Origin: Erythroxylum novogranatense
Taxonomy: Eukaryota; Streptophyta; Magnoliopsida; Malpighiales; Erythroxylaceae
Direction: 5' to 3'
DNA length: 64,000 bases
NCBI GenBank assembly: GCA_029891385.1
Contig: CM057226.1
Location: 89,846,977-89,910,976, forward strand
Both the position numbers and the translations under genes were made by a program. The notes beneath the pieces were generated by a model. That model was given only the letters and a program-made list of their open reading frames with translations. It did not search any database and was not told where the DNA came from. How positions within the stretch are numbered: the stretch's first letter is position 1; each line of letters begins with the position of its first letter. This document shows positions 45,384 to 55,951 of this stretch, piece after piece.

Positions 45384-46870
45384 TCAAGTCCGGCTAAATC
45401 CTTCAAACAAAGGAAGGTACTTTGTCTCCACATGTGCCATGGTGGACTTTCTACTCAATGCATCAGCTTCTGACATTAGCTTTCCCGGATGGTAGTCTAT
45501 CACCAAGTCATAATCTTTTAGCAACTCTAACCATCGCCTCTGCCTCAAATTCAGCTCTTTTTGGGTCAACAAGTATTTAAGGCTCTTATGATCTGTAAAT
45601 ATCCTAGTGATAACTCCATACAGATAATGTCTCCAAATCTTCAATGCAAAGATTATAGCGACCAACTCAAGTCATGGATCGGATAGTTCATCTCATAAGG
45701 CTTCAACTGCCTAGAGGCATAAGCAATCACTTTCTCTCCTTGCATCAATACACACCCTAAACCCTTCTGGAGGCATCACTGTACACAATGTACCCATCAT
45801 TACCAGAAGGCAATGTCAGAATCGGTGCGGTGGTAAGCCGCTTCTTCAACTCCTCGAAACTACCCTGGCACTCCTCAGTCCATTCAAATTTTTTATTCTT
45901 CCTTGTCAACTTGGAAAGTGGAGCAACTATCAAGGAAAAGCCCTCCACAAACCTCTGTAATATCCGGCTAATCCCGAAACTTCTCACTTCACTACATTCT
46001 TTGGCGCTTCCCATTTAACCACGACTTCTATCTTTTGCGGATCCACATGCTCTCCTTGCTCGAGATCACATGCCCCAAAAATACCACTTCCCTTAGCCAA
46101 AATTCGCATTTATCGAATTTGGCATACAGCTCATTCTTCCTCAATGTCTCCAAGGCAACCATCAAATGATCCTCATGCTCCTCATCACTCTTAGAATAGA
46201 CCAATATATCATCAATAAAGACGATGATAAATTGATCTAAGAAGGACCTGAAGACTCTATTCATCAAATCCATAAAGACTGCAGGAGCATTCATTAACCC
46301 GAAAGGCATAACCAAAAACTCAAAGTGGCCATACCTCGTCCTAAAAGCAGTCTTTGACACATCGGTCTCCTTAATCCTCAACTGATGATAACCCGACCTT
46401 AAGTCTATCTTAGAAAAGACTCTCGCCCCTTGCAACTGATCAAACAAATCATCTATGCACGGGAGCGGATATCTGTTCTTAACAGTGGCATGATTCAACC
46501 TCCTATAATCCACACACATCCGCAACGACCCATCTTTCTTCTTCACAAAAAGAACCGGAGCTCCCCAAGGCGAAGAACTCGGTCTAACATAACCCTTCTC
46601 TAAAAGATCCTCCAACTGCTCCTTAAGCTCCTTCAATTCCGCCGGAGCCATCCGATAAGGCGGAATTGAGATCGGCGCAGTGCCTGAATGAAGCTCAATG
46701 GGAAACTCAATTTCCCTAGGAGGAGGTAGTCCTAGCAATTCCTCGGGAAAGACATCCGGGAATTCCCTGACTACTGGAATGTCTTCCAACCTCCCTCTAT
46801 CTGCCTCCATATCTAGCACATAAGCCAAAAAGGCCTCACACCCCTTGCTCATCATTCTCTCTGCCATCAT
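45384..46870 (-). pseudogene. Element E reverse transcriptase and RNase H
   Basis: The 280-residue frame 46028-46870 is an almost complete [65 protein letters not shown] (both catalytic Asp) and FLGHVIS. A shift near 46028 leads into frame 45757-46014 (thumb and YIVYSDAS), and another into 45384-45665 ([30 protein letters not shown]). RNase H is therefore in two pieces. This is the best-preserved RT in the window. Confidence 0.9.
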
Positions 46871-47088
46871 AGCTGAAATAACCCGAGGTGGACTGACTTT
46901 TCTATCTCCCTCTGGGTATCACTTTCCTGCTATCCTCTAGCTCAAACTCCACTGTCTTCTGTTTACAATCTAAAGTAACATGATACCTCTCTAATGTGTC
47001 CATACCTAGGATCACATCCAATCCTCCCATCTTCAAAGGCATCAGATCCACCACCAATTTTCCTCCACTAATCTCTATCTCACAATCT

Positions 47089-48553
47089 CTATATACTTGG
47101 TGATAATAATATATTGGCCGATTGAGTACTCACCATCGTGGAGTATCCAATGGGCTCAAACTCCTCTAGATATAGTCTATCCGAAGACACAAAGGAATGG
47201 GTAGAACCTGAGTCAATCATAGCAAGCACATAATCATCAAACAGTTTAACCATACCCGCTACAACTTCTGGCGCGGTCTCTGCCTCCTCTCGAATCATGG
47301 CAAACACTCTGGCTGAAACTTGCCCTCTAGATCTGTCTGGAGGATAAGCTCTCTTAGGACCTCCAGAGCTACCCACTTCTGTCACCGCTTTCTGAGCCAC
47401 TGCCTCTGTCCTTCTAGAGGGTTGCATCTGAGATCCCTCTCTCCTGTCCGGCTTGGGACAAAACTTAGCGATATGCCCCTTCTGGCCACAATTGAAACAT
47501 GCTCCTGTCAATCTGCGACATTCTCCTCTATGGAGATATCCACAGTGCTCACACTTAGGAAGGGGTGGTCTCTCCCCCTCTCCTCTTCTACCATGCACCG
47601 TTGAGACTTGGTGGGAAGCGGAAGAAGTCCTCATCGATCTGGCCGGCTCCCACCGGTACTCCTCTCCTCGGGCAGTCAGAAAGGCTCTAGCACTTCTCTC
47701 TGCATGAAGTACCACCTCCCCTCTGAATCGCTCTCTTCCCTTCCTCTTCACATTAATTGCACTCTTGATGTTCTCGAGGTTCTCAACCCTCAGCGCTGCT
47801 TCAACCAACTGCTGCAAGTCACAGAAGTTCTGTACTATCACCTTCTCTCTGATAGCCAAGTGCAAACCCGACTCAAATCGACGGCACTTAGCAGCCTCAC
47901 TCAGCCTCATCTCTGCAGCATATCTAGCCAACTGTGTGAACCGACGCTCGTATTCACTGACTGTCATCTCCCTCTAGGTAAGGCTTAGGAACTCCCTCTG
48001 CTTCTGCTGAATGTACACTTCAGACAGATACTTCTTTCTGAAGACAGTCAGGAAGTCTCCCCATGTCAATCCCACTGGTCTCAACTGACTCCCTAGCACA
48101 GTCTCCCACCAGTGCAAAGCATCACCCTGAAGCAGACTGGCAGCATAGACTACCCTCTCATCATCCTCGCACTCCATCTGATCCAGCACTCTCTCAGTCT
48201 TCCTCAACGGGTCTCGGCTTCCTCGGGATCCGTGGTCCGTGGAAGTTCACCTCATGCTTCCTTAGCTTATCAAACTGTCTTCCCTCTTGGTGGGGCGAAC
48301 AGAAGCTCGTGGCATTTGCCCATAGCTTTGAACAAAAGCTTGGGTAAATGCAGAGCGACTGGGTCTAACGTAGGCACTTGCTCAGACAGACTAGGTGATC
48401 TTGAGTGCGTGAGCGAAGAGGCTCACTACCACGCCTAGAGGGGCCTCTGCCACTCACAGGGCTCACAGACTCATCCGTGCTCTCCTCTCTCGGCGGAGAG
48501 TCAGGTGCAATTGAACCTTGCAAAACTCCTCGTGTCCTTCGATGAGGTGGCAT
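47089..48553 (-). pseudogene. Element E gag and protease
   Basis: Gag starts at ATG 48553-48551 (MPPHRRTRGVLQGS). It runs in frame 48365-48553, then (after shifts) 47974-48207 and 47089-47967. The last includes MTVSEYERRFTQLARY, the CEHC block, the zinc knuckle CFNCGQKGHIAKFC (47458-47499) and protease MIDSGSTHSFVSS with catalytic Asp. A TAG directly before MTVSEYE separates two gag frames in both B and E at the same place, so this stop predates their split or arose at a mutable codon. Confidence 0.88.
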
Positions 48554-48721
48554 CGTACTCCTTCAATGAAAATACTAGTGATTAGCTACAATTCGTTTTT
48601 AAGCTTAGTTCCTATATGTATGCATGATATGCATGTCACGTAATGCAAACAATCAATTCATAAAATAAACATTTAATCACATACAATGTTCCCTACTATA
48701 CATTTTAAGCCTAGGAGTAAG

Positions 48722-48738
48722 CCTAAGCTCTGATACCA
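48722..48738 (-). other. Element E primer binding site (initiator Met tRNA)
   Basis: TGGTATCAGAGCTTAGG on the minus strand, 5 bases inside the 5' LTR end at 48744. Confidence 0.92.
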
Positions 48739-49402
48739 AACAATGTTGGACCCCGTCTCCGAAGCCCAACATTCGAACCCAACAATGTTGGACCCCGTCT
48801 CCGAAGCCCAACATTCGGACCCATCCAGCGTAGAAAACCCACAACCGAACACATATGCTAATCACAAATATGGAAAATTTTCATTTTATAAAAATTTGGG
48901 GTTAGCTCTTGATAAAAAAATGATCCCTCGGATCTCATGATTCCAATGCAACTGGAATCGCTCAATTCGGGTTAGGAATGAAGATGTTATGGTTAAAACA
49001 CTATCTCGAAGAAAACAATCAAAACTGAGCACTACCGACTTGGGTAAGCATTTGAAAATCTTAAAGGCTTAATCACTGATCGGTCTCTTCATAAAACTTG
49101 TAGGTTTATGCCTCTAGTTTAATTTAAAACAAGAATCGCTTTGATCGAGCTCTATAGCTCAAGATATTTTAAAATTTTGAAGCATAGTCGTACTTATCAA
49201 GCGATCGCCATGCTTCGTTTGAAACCACCATTTTCAATTTGAAAGGAAATCTGATAAGTCTAGTGTATAAAGGTAGAAAAATCTTTTAGAAATCCAATGC
49301 TTCGAGAATGAGGTCGATCGGAGGTGCATGCAAAAGTTATGGCCAAAAGAAGGAAGAGGGTCGTGAGACAAAAACAGACGATAAAATGAGACGAAGATGA
49401 CG

Positions 49403-49752
49403 TCATCCTTAGCAAAAAATCAGGCGGAGATGATGTCATCCTCAGCAAAAATCAGACGGAGATGAACAGTAACATCGTCTGATTTTTGCTACTGATAATA
49501 TCGTCTGGTTTTTGCTTCTGATGCATCGTCTGTTTTTGCTTCTGAGGCATCGTCGGTTTTTGCGATTGCATCGTCGGTTTTTGCTCTGATTGCATCGTCT
49601 GGTTTTTGCTACAGTGCATCGTCTGGTTTTTGCTACAGTGCATCGTCTGGTTTTTGCTACAGTGCATCGTCTGGTTTTTGCTACAGTGCATCGTCTGGTT
49701 TTTTTTTGTCTGGTTTTTGCTACAGTGCATCGTCTGGTTTTTGCTACAGTGC
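49403..49752. repeat. Tandem hairpin-unit array in element E 5' LTR
   Basis: About eleven units; the rightmost are exact 24-bp repeats (GCATCGTCTGG, TTTTTGCTACAGT). A perfect 15-bp inverted pair (AGCAAAAATCAGACG at 49444-49458 and its complement at 49476-49490) starts the array. The open frames on both strands here are products of the 24-bp periodicity. Confidence 0.9.
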
Positions 49753-50514
49753 AGCTCCACTTGCAAAGGTCATAACTTTCCATTCCGAACTCCAAATTTA
49801 ACAAAATTGGTGTCTATTTCATAGAGAAAAGAAAGATCTACATTTTTCATGAAGATCACTGACCCAAATTCCAACTCTATAAGGGTCAAAAATGGTCACA
49901 AAGGTTCTGTCTAAAAATCTGTCATTTGACAGCACCTACATTTAATTCTAACCACTCACACCTACCATTTTAATCCCTCATAAATAGCTTATAAACATCT
50001 TAGAAGAACCCTACAGCTCGCCTATTACTCTCAAGGAGTCATAAAGCTCCCATACAATCCTCTAACAACAAAGAAATATCAGAAAATGCAACATACCCAG
50101 AATTTACAAAACTTTTACAACTCCTAACCTTGGAAATTTTCCAGCAAGCTCTTTCAAGGCAAAAACCCAGCAGACACCCAACAGAAATCTCCAAACTTAA
50201 AAGAATGGTACACATGCTTCACACATAGGTCACAAATCAACAAAAACATATAATGAAGAGAGTACTAGAGCTCTCATTCTCTTTTCCAATCATAAGAAAG
50301 ATTCATGCATAGCTTTGGTTACATATTGGCATATTCATCAAAATCAAGTACAAAACACAAAAGATGAGATGCTCAATGATCAATATGCTTACAAAGCTAT
50401 TCCAAAAGCTAGTTATTAACTTAATACAAAAGTTCCTAAGTTCTTGGAGTGGTGTCGATGCCTTGCAAGGTTCAACTCTCAACTTGAATTTTCACCTGAG
50501 GAGGGAGAATGGGG

Positions 50515-50531
50515 TGAGCTAACACGGCTCA
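50515..50531 (-). other. Conserved LTR hairpin, element E copies
   Basis: TGAGC-7-GCTCA before acceptor CCTCCTCAG|GTG. It sits at the same place as in the other LTRs, with a shorter stem and larger loop. The 3' LTR copy is 42503-42519. Confidence 0.6.
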
Positions 50532-51097
50532 GTGGCTAACAAATTTATAGCCATCACATAATGAGCCACACACACACAATTAATAATCCAAAGCATTAGC
50601 AATTACATAATATGCTGAAATACTCAACTTTGTCACATAAATCACAATTTACTCAACTCATCACATAAAGCATAATATGGAATCCTCTTGCAATTGAAAC
50701 ACATATTATGCATCATAAACACAAATAAATGATGAAATGCACACATTTGGCTCGAGAGTTCCATAAACACGACGGAAACCGAAGTTTACCGTAAACACGA
50801 TGAGTCCAGTTTTCAGATCTCGTGGGCCACAAGCGGGCTGCCGGGAGAAGGCAAAAAGGGGTCAACGTGCACGTGACTTTACGATAGAGGTTCTTTCTCG
50901 CCCAAACACAACAAATTATGTTCACATATTCATACGTAAAGTAGCATTTTATGCTTCTTTTATTCTTTCAAATCATCAAAGTTCCATTCTTTTCTTTCAA
51001 ATCATATGAATACACTTTCAATATGCTTATAATATAACAAAGATAGCACACATAGGGCATTTTCCCACTACGTAACAACTATAAACATGTTACCCAC

Positions 51098-51163
51098 CTA
51101 TCGTCGGAAATCCGGATTCACGATTGCTCTTCCTCTCTCTCTTGAGTGAGGTTTCCTTGGTTC
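51098..51163 (-). other. 66-nt cassette in element E 5' LTR, exon-like
   Basis: Minus strand: TTTTATTGAAG (acceptor-like) before it and GTGGGTAAC (donor-like) after it. The sequence is unlike family I but aligns with B's block (AAGAGNNAGAGGAA). Length and position match the family I cassette. Confidence 0.45.
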
Positions 51164-51941
51164 CTTCAATAAAACACATTTGAAACTCATTGGAAAAGTC
51201 GAAACATTCAAGAATCGATAAATCGATAACGAAGTCTTAAACCTAACCTACCCATAGCCCATTTAAGCTAAAACAACCAACCCTAGCTTGAATCACAAAA
51301 CCACTCATCTCTTCTTTCTTTCTTCATTCCTACACAAACCCTAACCTTCATTTCATCCCATTTCTTGAATCTAACTCAAAGGAAGATAGATACTTACCTT
51401 AAGCTCTTGATTTCTCTTCTTTTCTCCTTCTTTATTCTTCTCCACAAGCCTCCCACGATTTTCTCTCTTCCTTTCTTCCTTGGCTAGCTCACGTTTTCCT
51501 TCTCTTCTCCTCTCCTTTGGATTCTACGACACTCTCTCTTCTCCTCCTCTTCCTTTAACTCTTCTTTAATTCCTTTAATTCATCCTACACCAAAACTACA
51601 TAGTTTTGGCTTTCCCCTTACATAAAGGCTTTTGGGCCTCCACCTCCCAAGGCCTACTTCCACCAAACCCACTTATTATTAATCCTCCTTCTACTTAATC
51701 CATTTACCTAAGCCCATACTTTCCAATATTAAGCCCAAGCTTTCATTTAATTTCTAACTTCTAATTTCCAAGCCCAACATAAAAATATTTACATAAACAC
51801 ATAATTAAATCAATTAAGACAAAATAAAATAATTAATTTAAATAAAATAAAATAAAAATTTTCGGGGCCCAACAGTTTCTGATGCCTTACAAGGATCAAT
51901 GATCTTCTCCTTCTACACCTGAGGAGTGGAAGGTAATGAGG

Positions 51942-51957
51942 TGAGCTGCGAAGCTCA
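51942..51957 (-). other. Conserved LTR hairpin, element B copy
   Basis: TGAGCT-TCGC-AGCTCA, 6-bp stem with 4-base loop, preceded by CCAC and followed by CCTC, a pyrimidine-rich tract and the acceptor. Confidence 0.7.
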
Positions 51958-52558
51958 GTGGCTTATACATTTATAGTCATTGGCAACGAGCCACACATTC
52001 AAGCATATAAACATATATATGTAACAATTCAATACTCCATAATTTAAACTCATAGTTACCAAGATGTCATCACAAAGAACATGTCATGTAATTTATTCAT
52101 CACCACATAACACTCTATTATGCATCGTGTTTAACAAATCAATGATGAAATGTACAACAAATGGATAGAGAGTTCTATGGAACAAAATGGATAAACCGAA
52201 GTTTATAACGTGAATAAAACGAGCCCGATTTCTCAGGATCTCGTGGCCTCAAGCAGACAGTCGGGAGAAGGCTATATGTCGACGTACACGTGACTAAAGA
52301 AACGTTCCTCTCTTGCCCAAACATAATCAAATTTCAATGTTTAACTCATTTCATACCATTCATACTTTTCATGCTCATCACACTTTTACTCTTTTTACTT
52401 ATACAAGGTGCCATGACATATTTCAAGGCATAACATGATCACAATCACAATGCATTTTCACAATTTTCATAATTCAAATCAAGCAATTTAACACACAACA
52501 TACAAGCAAGCAAGACAATTTGCACATATTACACGACAACTATAAATATATTACCCAC

Positions 52559-52628
52559 CTAATTTTGCTTGACAATCCAAGTCAACGTTGTCTTTCCTCT
52601 TGCTCTTAGATCGGGCTTGCTTGATTTC
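52559..52628 (-). other. 70-nt cassette in element B LTR, exon-like
   Basis: Minus strand: GGTTTGTTATAG before it (strong acceptor look) and TTAG|GTGGGTAAT at its end. It is the family II counterpart of the 66-68 nt cassettes elsewhere. Confidence 0.5.
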
Positions 52629-53091
52629 CTATAACAAACCAAGTTCTCATTCAAAAAACAATCAAAGGAAATTCGTAAAGCTTCAATAATAAAAAATGCT
52701 AAAATTGGCTATAATCCTTTCAAAACCTAGACTCACAGGTCAATTTTGCATGATTGTTATGATCAGGTAAATGAAGAAATTTGGTTACCCTTCCTTCTTG
52801 AAAAATGTTCTTCATTGTCTTAATTTTTCAAGGACACCAAAATCATTCAATTTGGTTTAGTAATCCAAAAGTCATACTCCAAACATTTTCGGATTGCTCT
52901 TATACTGAGACAATATTCTATACTCAACTTCCTTCCAAAAATTCATATATTTAGAGACTGAATTTAAACTTAATTTCTTCATACAACTTGTATCCTTATG
53001 TCTCTAGTTTACTCTAAATTAAAAATCACTTCATTTGGATAATTATAGAAAAAGTTATACTTAAACTACCAAAGCATGTTCGGTGCTGGAA

Positions 53092-53191
53092 AGTTCGTCG
53101 TGGAGAACTTTTTCAGAAAGGAAAAATTCGTCGGAAATCAGGAGTTCGCCGCAGCAAACTTCACCCTTCAGGTTGGCCGCGGTGAACTTTG
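53092..53191. repeat. Palindrome island in element B LTR
   Basis: Four degenerate copies of a GTTCGCCGCGGYGAAC-like palindrome (GTTCGTCGTGGAGAAC, ATTCGTCGGAAAT, GTTCGCCGCAGCAAAC, TTGGCCGCGGTGAAC) within 100 bp of AT-rich LTR. Confidence 0.75.
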
Positions 53192-53930
53192 ACAAAGGCA
53201 ATGCAGACATGTTTCATTTTTCAGATTTTCTTCCCATCTTTCACATATAATCCATCTTAAACCTAAACCATCCCTTCTAAATCATTTTCAACTCCATTTC
53301 AACCACAAAATCATTCACAAATACATCATAATCTATCTTTGATCATTAACCCTAAAAGATTAAAACATTTTCATAGACCATTCATCAACAACTTCCTACA
53401 CCCATTCAACTTCATTTTCACTTCTAACTAGCACTAAACATGGTTCATCCAATAATCAAGAAAGGTTAATGTTTATACTTACTTGTTTTAGCCTCAAAGT
53501 CTTCAAGATCTCTAAACCCTAGCTTCCTTCTTTCTTTTCTTCTTATTTTCTCTTCTTTTCCCTCTTCAACGACACTTCCCTTCTTTTCTTCTAATCCAAG
53601 ACTACATTTTATTATAATCTTCCAATTTTTCCCTTCATATAGTTAGTCTTTCCAAAAATGACCCTCCTTCATTTAATCCAAAGTTTACTTACCTTAGGCC
53701 ATTTATCTAATACCTTAATCATACACTAATTTAATTCTAGCTTTGGAATAATAATTAACTTCAAATAAAATGGTTTATCTAGCAAGACCACCAAATTTAT
53801 TCAAATCATGTTTAATAAATAACAAAAAAATTTGAGCCCCAACACTATAGTCTCGAAATGAAGACACCAATGGTGTCAAAACTGTAGTAGTTGTACTGTA
53901 ATCCACCACCAGGACAATAAACCAAGCACT

Positions 53931-55951
53931 GTAACATTTCCTTTAATCATTTGCCAATTTCACAATTCATATATTGACAAATTGTATGATATACATTTCA
54001 AGTCATAAAATATATATTTACGTTCATACATGCAATTAATGGCTTACCATCATTAGAAGGGTATCAAAATCACACTTGTATAATCATACTGTACACGTAT
54101 GAGTAATGAATATGCATACAAATCATTTATGCATATGTAAATTTCTTTCTAATACATTATGGTCAATCTTGTATTCCAATGCTCAATCACCCAATTCACA
54201 TATGGTAAGTCCTATTTTATTTATTTCCAGGTGTTCGAAAAGTTTCATACATATTCAAAAAGTTTCATATAAGATTTGGTAAAAATAAAAAATGAAAACA
54301 AACTCAAAATAGTACAATTTGGGTCAAGGCCACGGTGGTCTAAAAATAAGCAACCAATCAATCCAAAAGCAATTCATATGACAGAATCCAGTTGTTCTTT
54401 AATATGCATATAGATAATGTTTGAATTAGAGTTTAAGGGCTTCTATAAATTTGTTCCCTTATGTCTCTAGTTTCTATATCACTAATAATTAGAACATTTG
54501 AACTTTTAAATCATGAGATATAAACAAAATATCACAAACTACTCCAAAACAAGGGCAGGATCAGGTCACCATTCTTAATCTCAATTTATAAGGCTATAAA
54601 GCCACAATTAAGCGAAATCACACAATCTAGAGGTCTGTAGGCTGAGTTATGACTCAAACAATATGACTGGTTCAATAAACCCTAGACAGAATTCCATTAC
54701 ATGATATTCTTTTGTCATATTCAAATAAGTATCATACCAAAAACTATTCAACATCCAAATGAATCTTTTTACATATTCAAATATACATAGATAGAGAAAT
54801 TAACTAAGTGACGTCCCAAGTCTTAAAATTTGCCAATTAGCTCTTCTTTTAGTACTCTTCCTTCTCTTCTCAATTGGCTTTGTTCGATTCACCAACTAGA
54901 ACATCACAAATTCACATCTAAATCCCACTTCTAACCTTATAATTTCAGTTATTCATAAGCAAAGCAAGAAAAGGTAAAGGTGAAGAGAAAATCTGTAACT
55001 TTTACCTTAATTTCTACCTAAGATTGACTTGATTTCTTACATAAAAAATGATGGGATGAAGAAGGTGAAATGGAGTAGAGAAAAATCCGAACTTACAACC
55101 CCAAAATGTCATACATCTCCCCTCTCCATATGGCCACTCCAAAACTTTCATCACTCACACATATGCTTAATTCCTATTAGATGCACATACTTTATTATTA
55201 TTGGTTATATATGCCTTAATCCAATTGTCCATGTGTTAACTTTAGAAAAATTACCTATTGGTTCTTCTTCTTCCTTTACTTCCCATGTTGGCCTACAATA
55301 TTATTAATTAATTTTGTTATCTTATGTCTTAATTTTCTAATGAAATAAATTTCAAGCAATTTGGTTAATTATTCAAGGAGTTATACCCAAAACACTACAG
55401 GCTATTCAAAAATAAGGACAACATCCCGAGCTCAACTTCAAACTAGAATTCAAAACTATTATAGGCAGAATCATATTTTGGTTCCCTTATGAAAGTTTTA
55501 GATCTATGTCTCCAATTTAAATGAAAATTTGAATTATTCAATTTGTAGATATACAGGCCAAGATATGATCAAATTGCATAAGTCTATTTAGTGGAACCTA
55601 TCCATCCAATGAGGTACACATCCTAAATCAACTAACTTCGGTCTTATCATGCAAAAACAACACAAAAACATATCCAATTTAACCAACAACATACCATTTT
55701 CTTTTGGAATACTTCTCACATCACGTTCATAAATCTAAACAATCATGACAAAAATTCCTATCCATATTTCACTTCTAAGTATGTATATCCATGCTGAAAC
55801 AAACAAATTACCCATTTACCCATGTGTTTTACATTAATTACCATTATGTCTCTTACTATGCTTAGATGCACTTAACTCATTCGTTATGTTCACTTCTTAA
55901 TACACCTTAGACACGCTATAATATTTCTAAGGTATATGTTAGGGCCTTACA
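53931..55951 (-). repeat. Probable decayed LTR (solo or fragment), unrelated termini
   Basis: Block with TG...CA ends (TGTAACATTTCC at 53931; GGCCTTACA ending 55951). On the minus strand it would start TGTAAGGCCCTAACA. It carries the same module phrases as the B LTR in the same orientation (CTTATGTCTCTAGTTT near 54470 and a variant near 55510) and a donor-like TTAAG|GTAAA. It abuts the copia gag at 55951. The flanking 5-mers AGCAC and AGATG do not match and no primer site follows, so the left border is uncertain. No coding sequence is seen; the 55029-55307 frame has no recognisable product. Confidence 0.45.

Larger units (their letters stand above)
40781..51874 (-). mobile_element. Element E: Tekay/Del-type retrotransposon, family II, in B's 5' LTR
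   Basis: Complete element on the minus strand: 5' LTR 48744-51874, primer site 48722-48738, gag-pol 43817-48553, polypurine tract 43859-43871, 3' LTR 40781-43858, TSD GTTTC. LTRs are 3,131 and 3,078 bp and very similar. It is closely related to B but better preserved. Coding has several frameshifts and short losses, so it is probably not autonomous, though RT, protease and zinc knuckle are intact locally. Confidence 0.95.
48744..51874 (-). repeat. Element E 5' LTR (3.1 kb)
   Basis: On the minus strand it starts at 51874 and ends at 48744 with the same terminal tandem duplication as the 3' copy. Signals in order: donor-like AAG|GTAAGTA at 51398/51397; cassette 51098-51163; donor ATAG|GTGGGTAAC; 602-nt intron-like stretch 50496-51097 with hairpin 50515-50531 and acceptor CTCCTCAG|GTG at 50496/50495; AT-rich modules; hairpin-unit array 49403-49752. 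Confidence 0.95.
10760..53844 (-). mobile_element. Element B: host Tekay/Del-type retrotransposon, family II, split by A, C and E
   Basis: B's own sequence in the window is 10760-12799, 37639-40780 and 51880-53844 (TSD copies aside). Coding reads through the C insertion site: RT stops at the base before C and resumes in the same gene after it, with the 5-bp duplication CTCCT on both sides. The 5' LTR likewise continues across E. The 3' end of integrase and the 3' LTR lie beyond element A, left of the window. B carries the most stops and frameshifts, matching its place as the oldest layer. LTR termini are TGTTGGGG and TCCAACA on the minus strand. CTATA at 53845-53849 would be its right target duplication. 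Confidence 0.92.
51875..53844 (-). repeat. Element B 5' LTR, U3-side part
   Basis: Continues the LTR interrupted at 40780 and ends at 53844 (minus-strand start TGTTGGGGCTCAAATTTT). It contains hairpin TGAGCT-TCGC-AGCTCA at 51942-51957 with acceptor CTCCTCAG|GTG at 51919/51918, a 640-nt intron-like stretch 51919-52558, cassette 52559-52628, palindrome island 53092-53191 and donor-like AA|GTAAGTAT at 53483/53482. Confidence 0.9.

Noticed and set aside
49480..49750. Regularly spaced repeats resembling a CRISPR array
   Set aside because: Units are contiguous with no unique spacers, in a plant retrotransposon LTR.
49590..49824. Open frames with repeated residues (HRLVFAT-type and CSKNQTM-type) on both strands over the E LTR arrays, also 41455-41781
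   Set aside because: Produced by a 24-bp repeat divisible by three, in several frames at once. No start context, and lengths follow the array, not a gene.
53931..55951. Calling this block a complete solo LTR with certainty
   Set aside because: TG...CA ends and shared modules support an LTR, but the flanking 5-mers do not match and no internal sequence or second copy is present, so it is listed only at low confidence.
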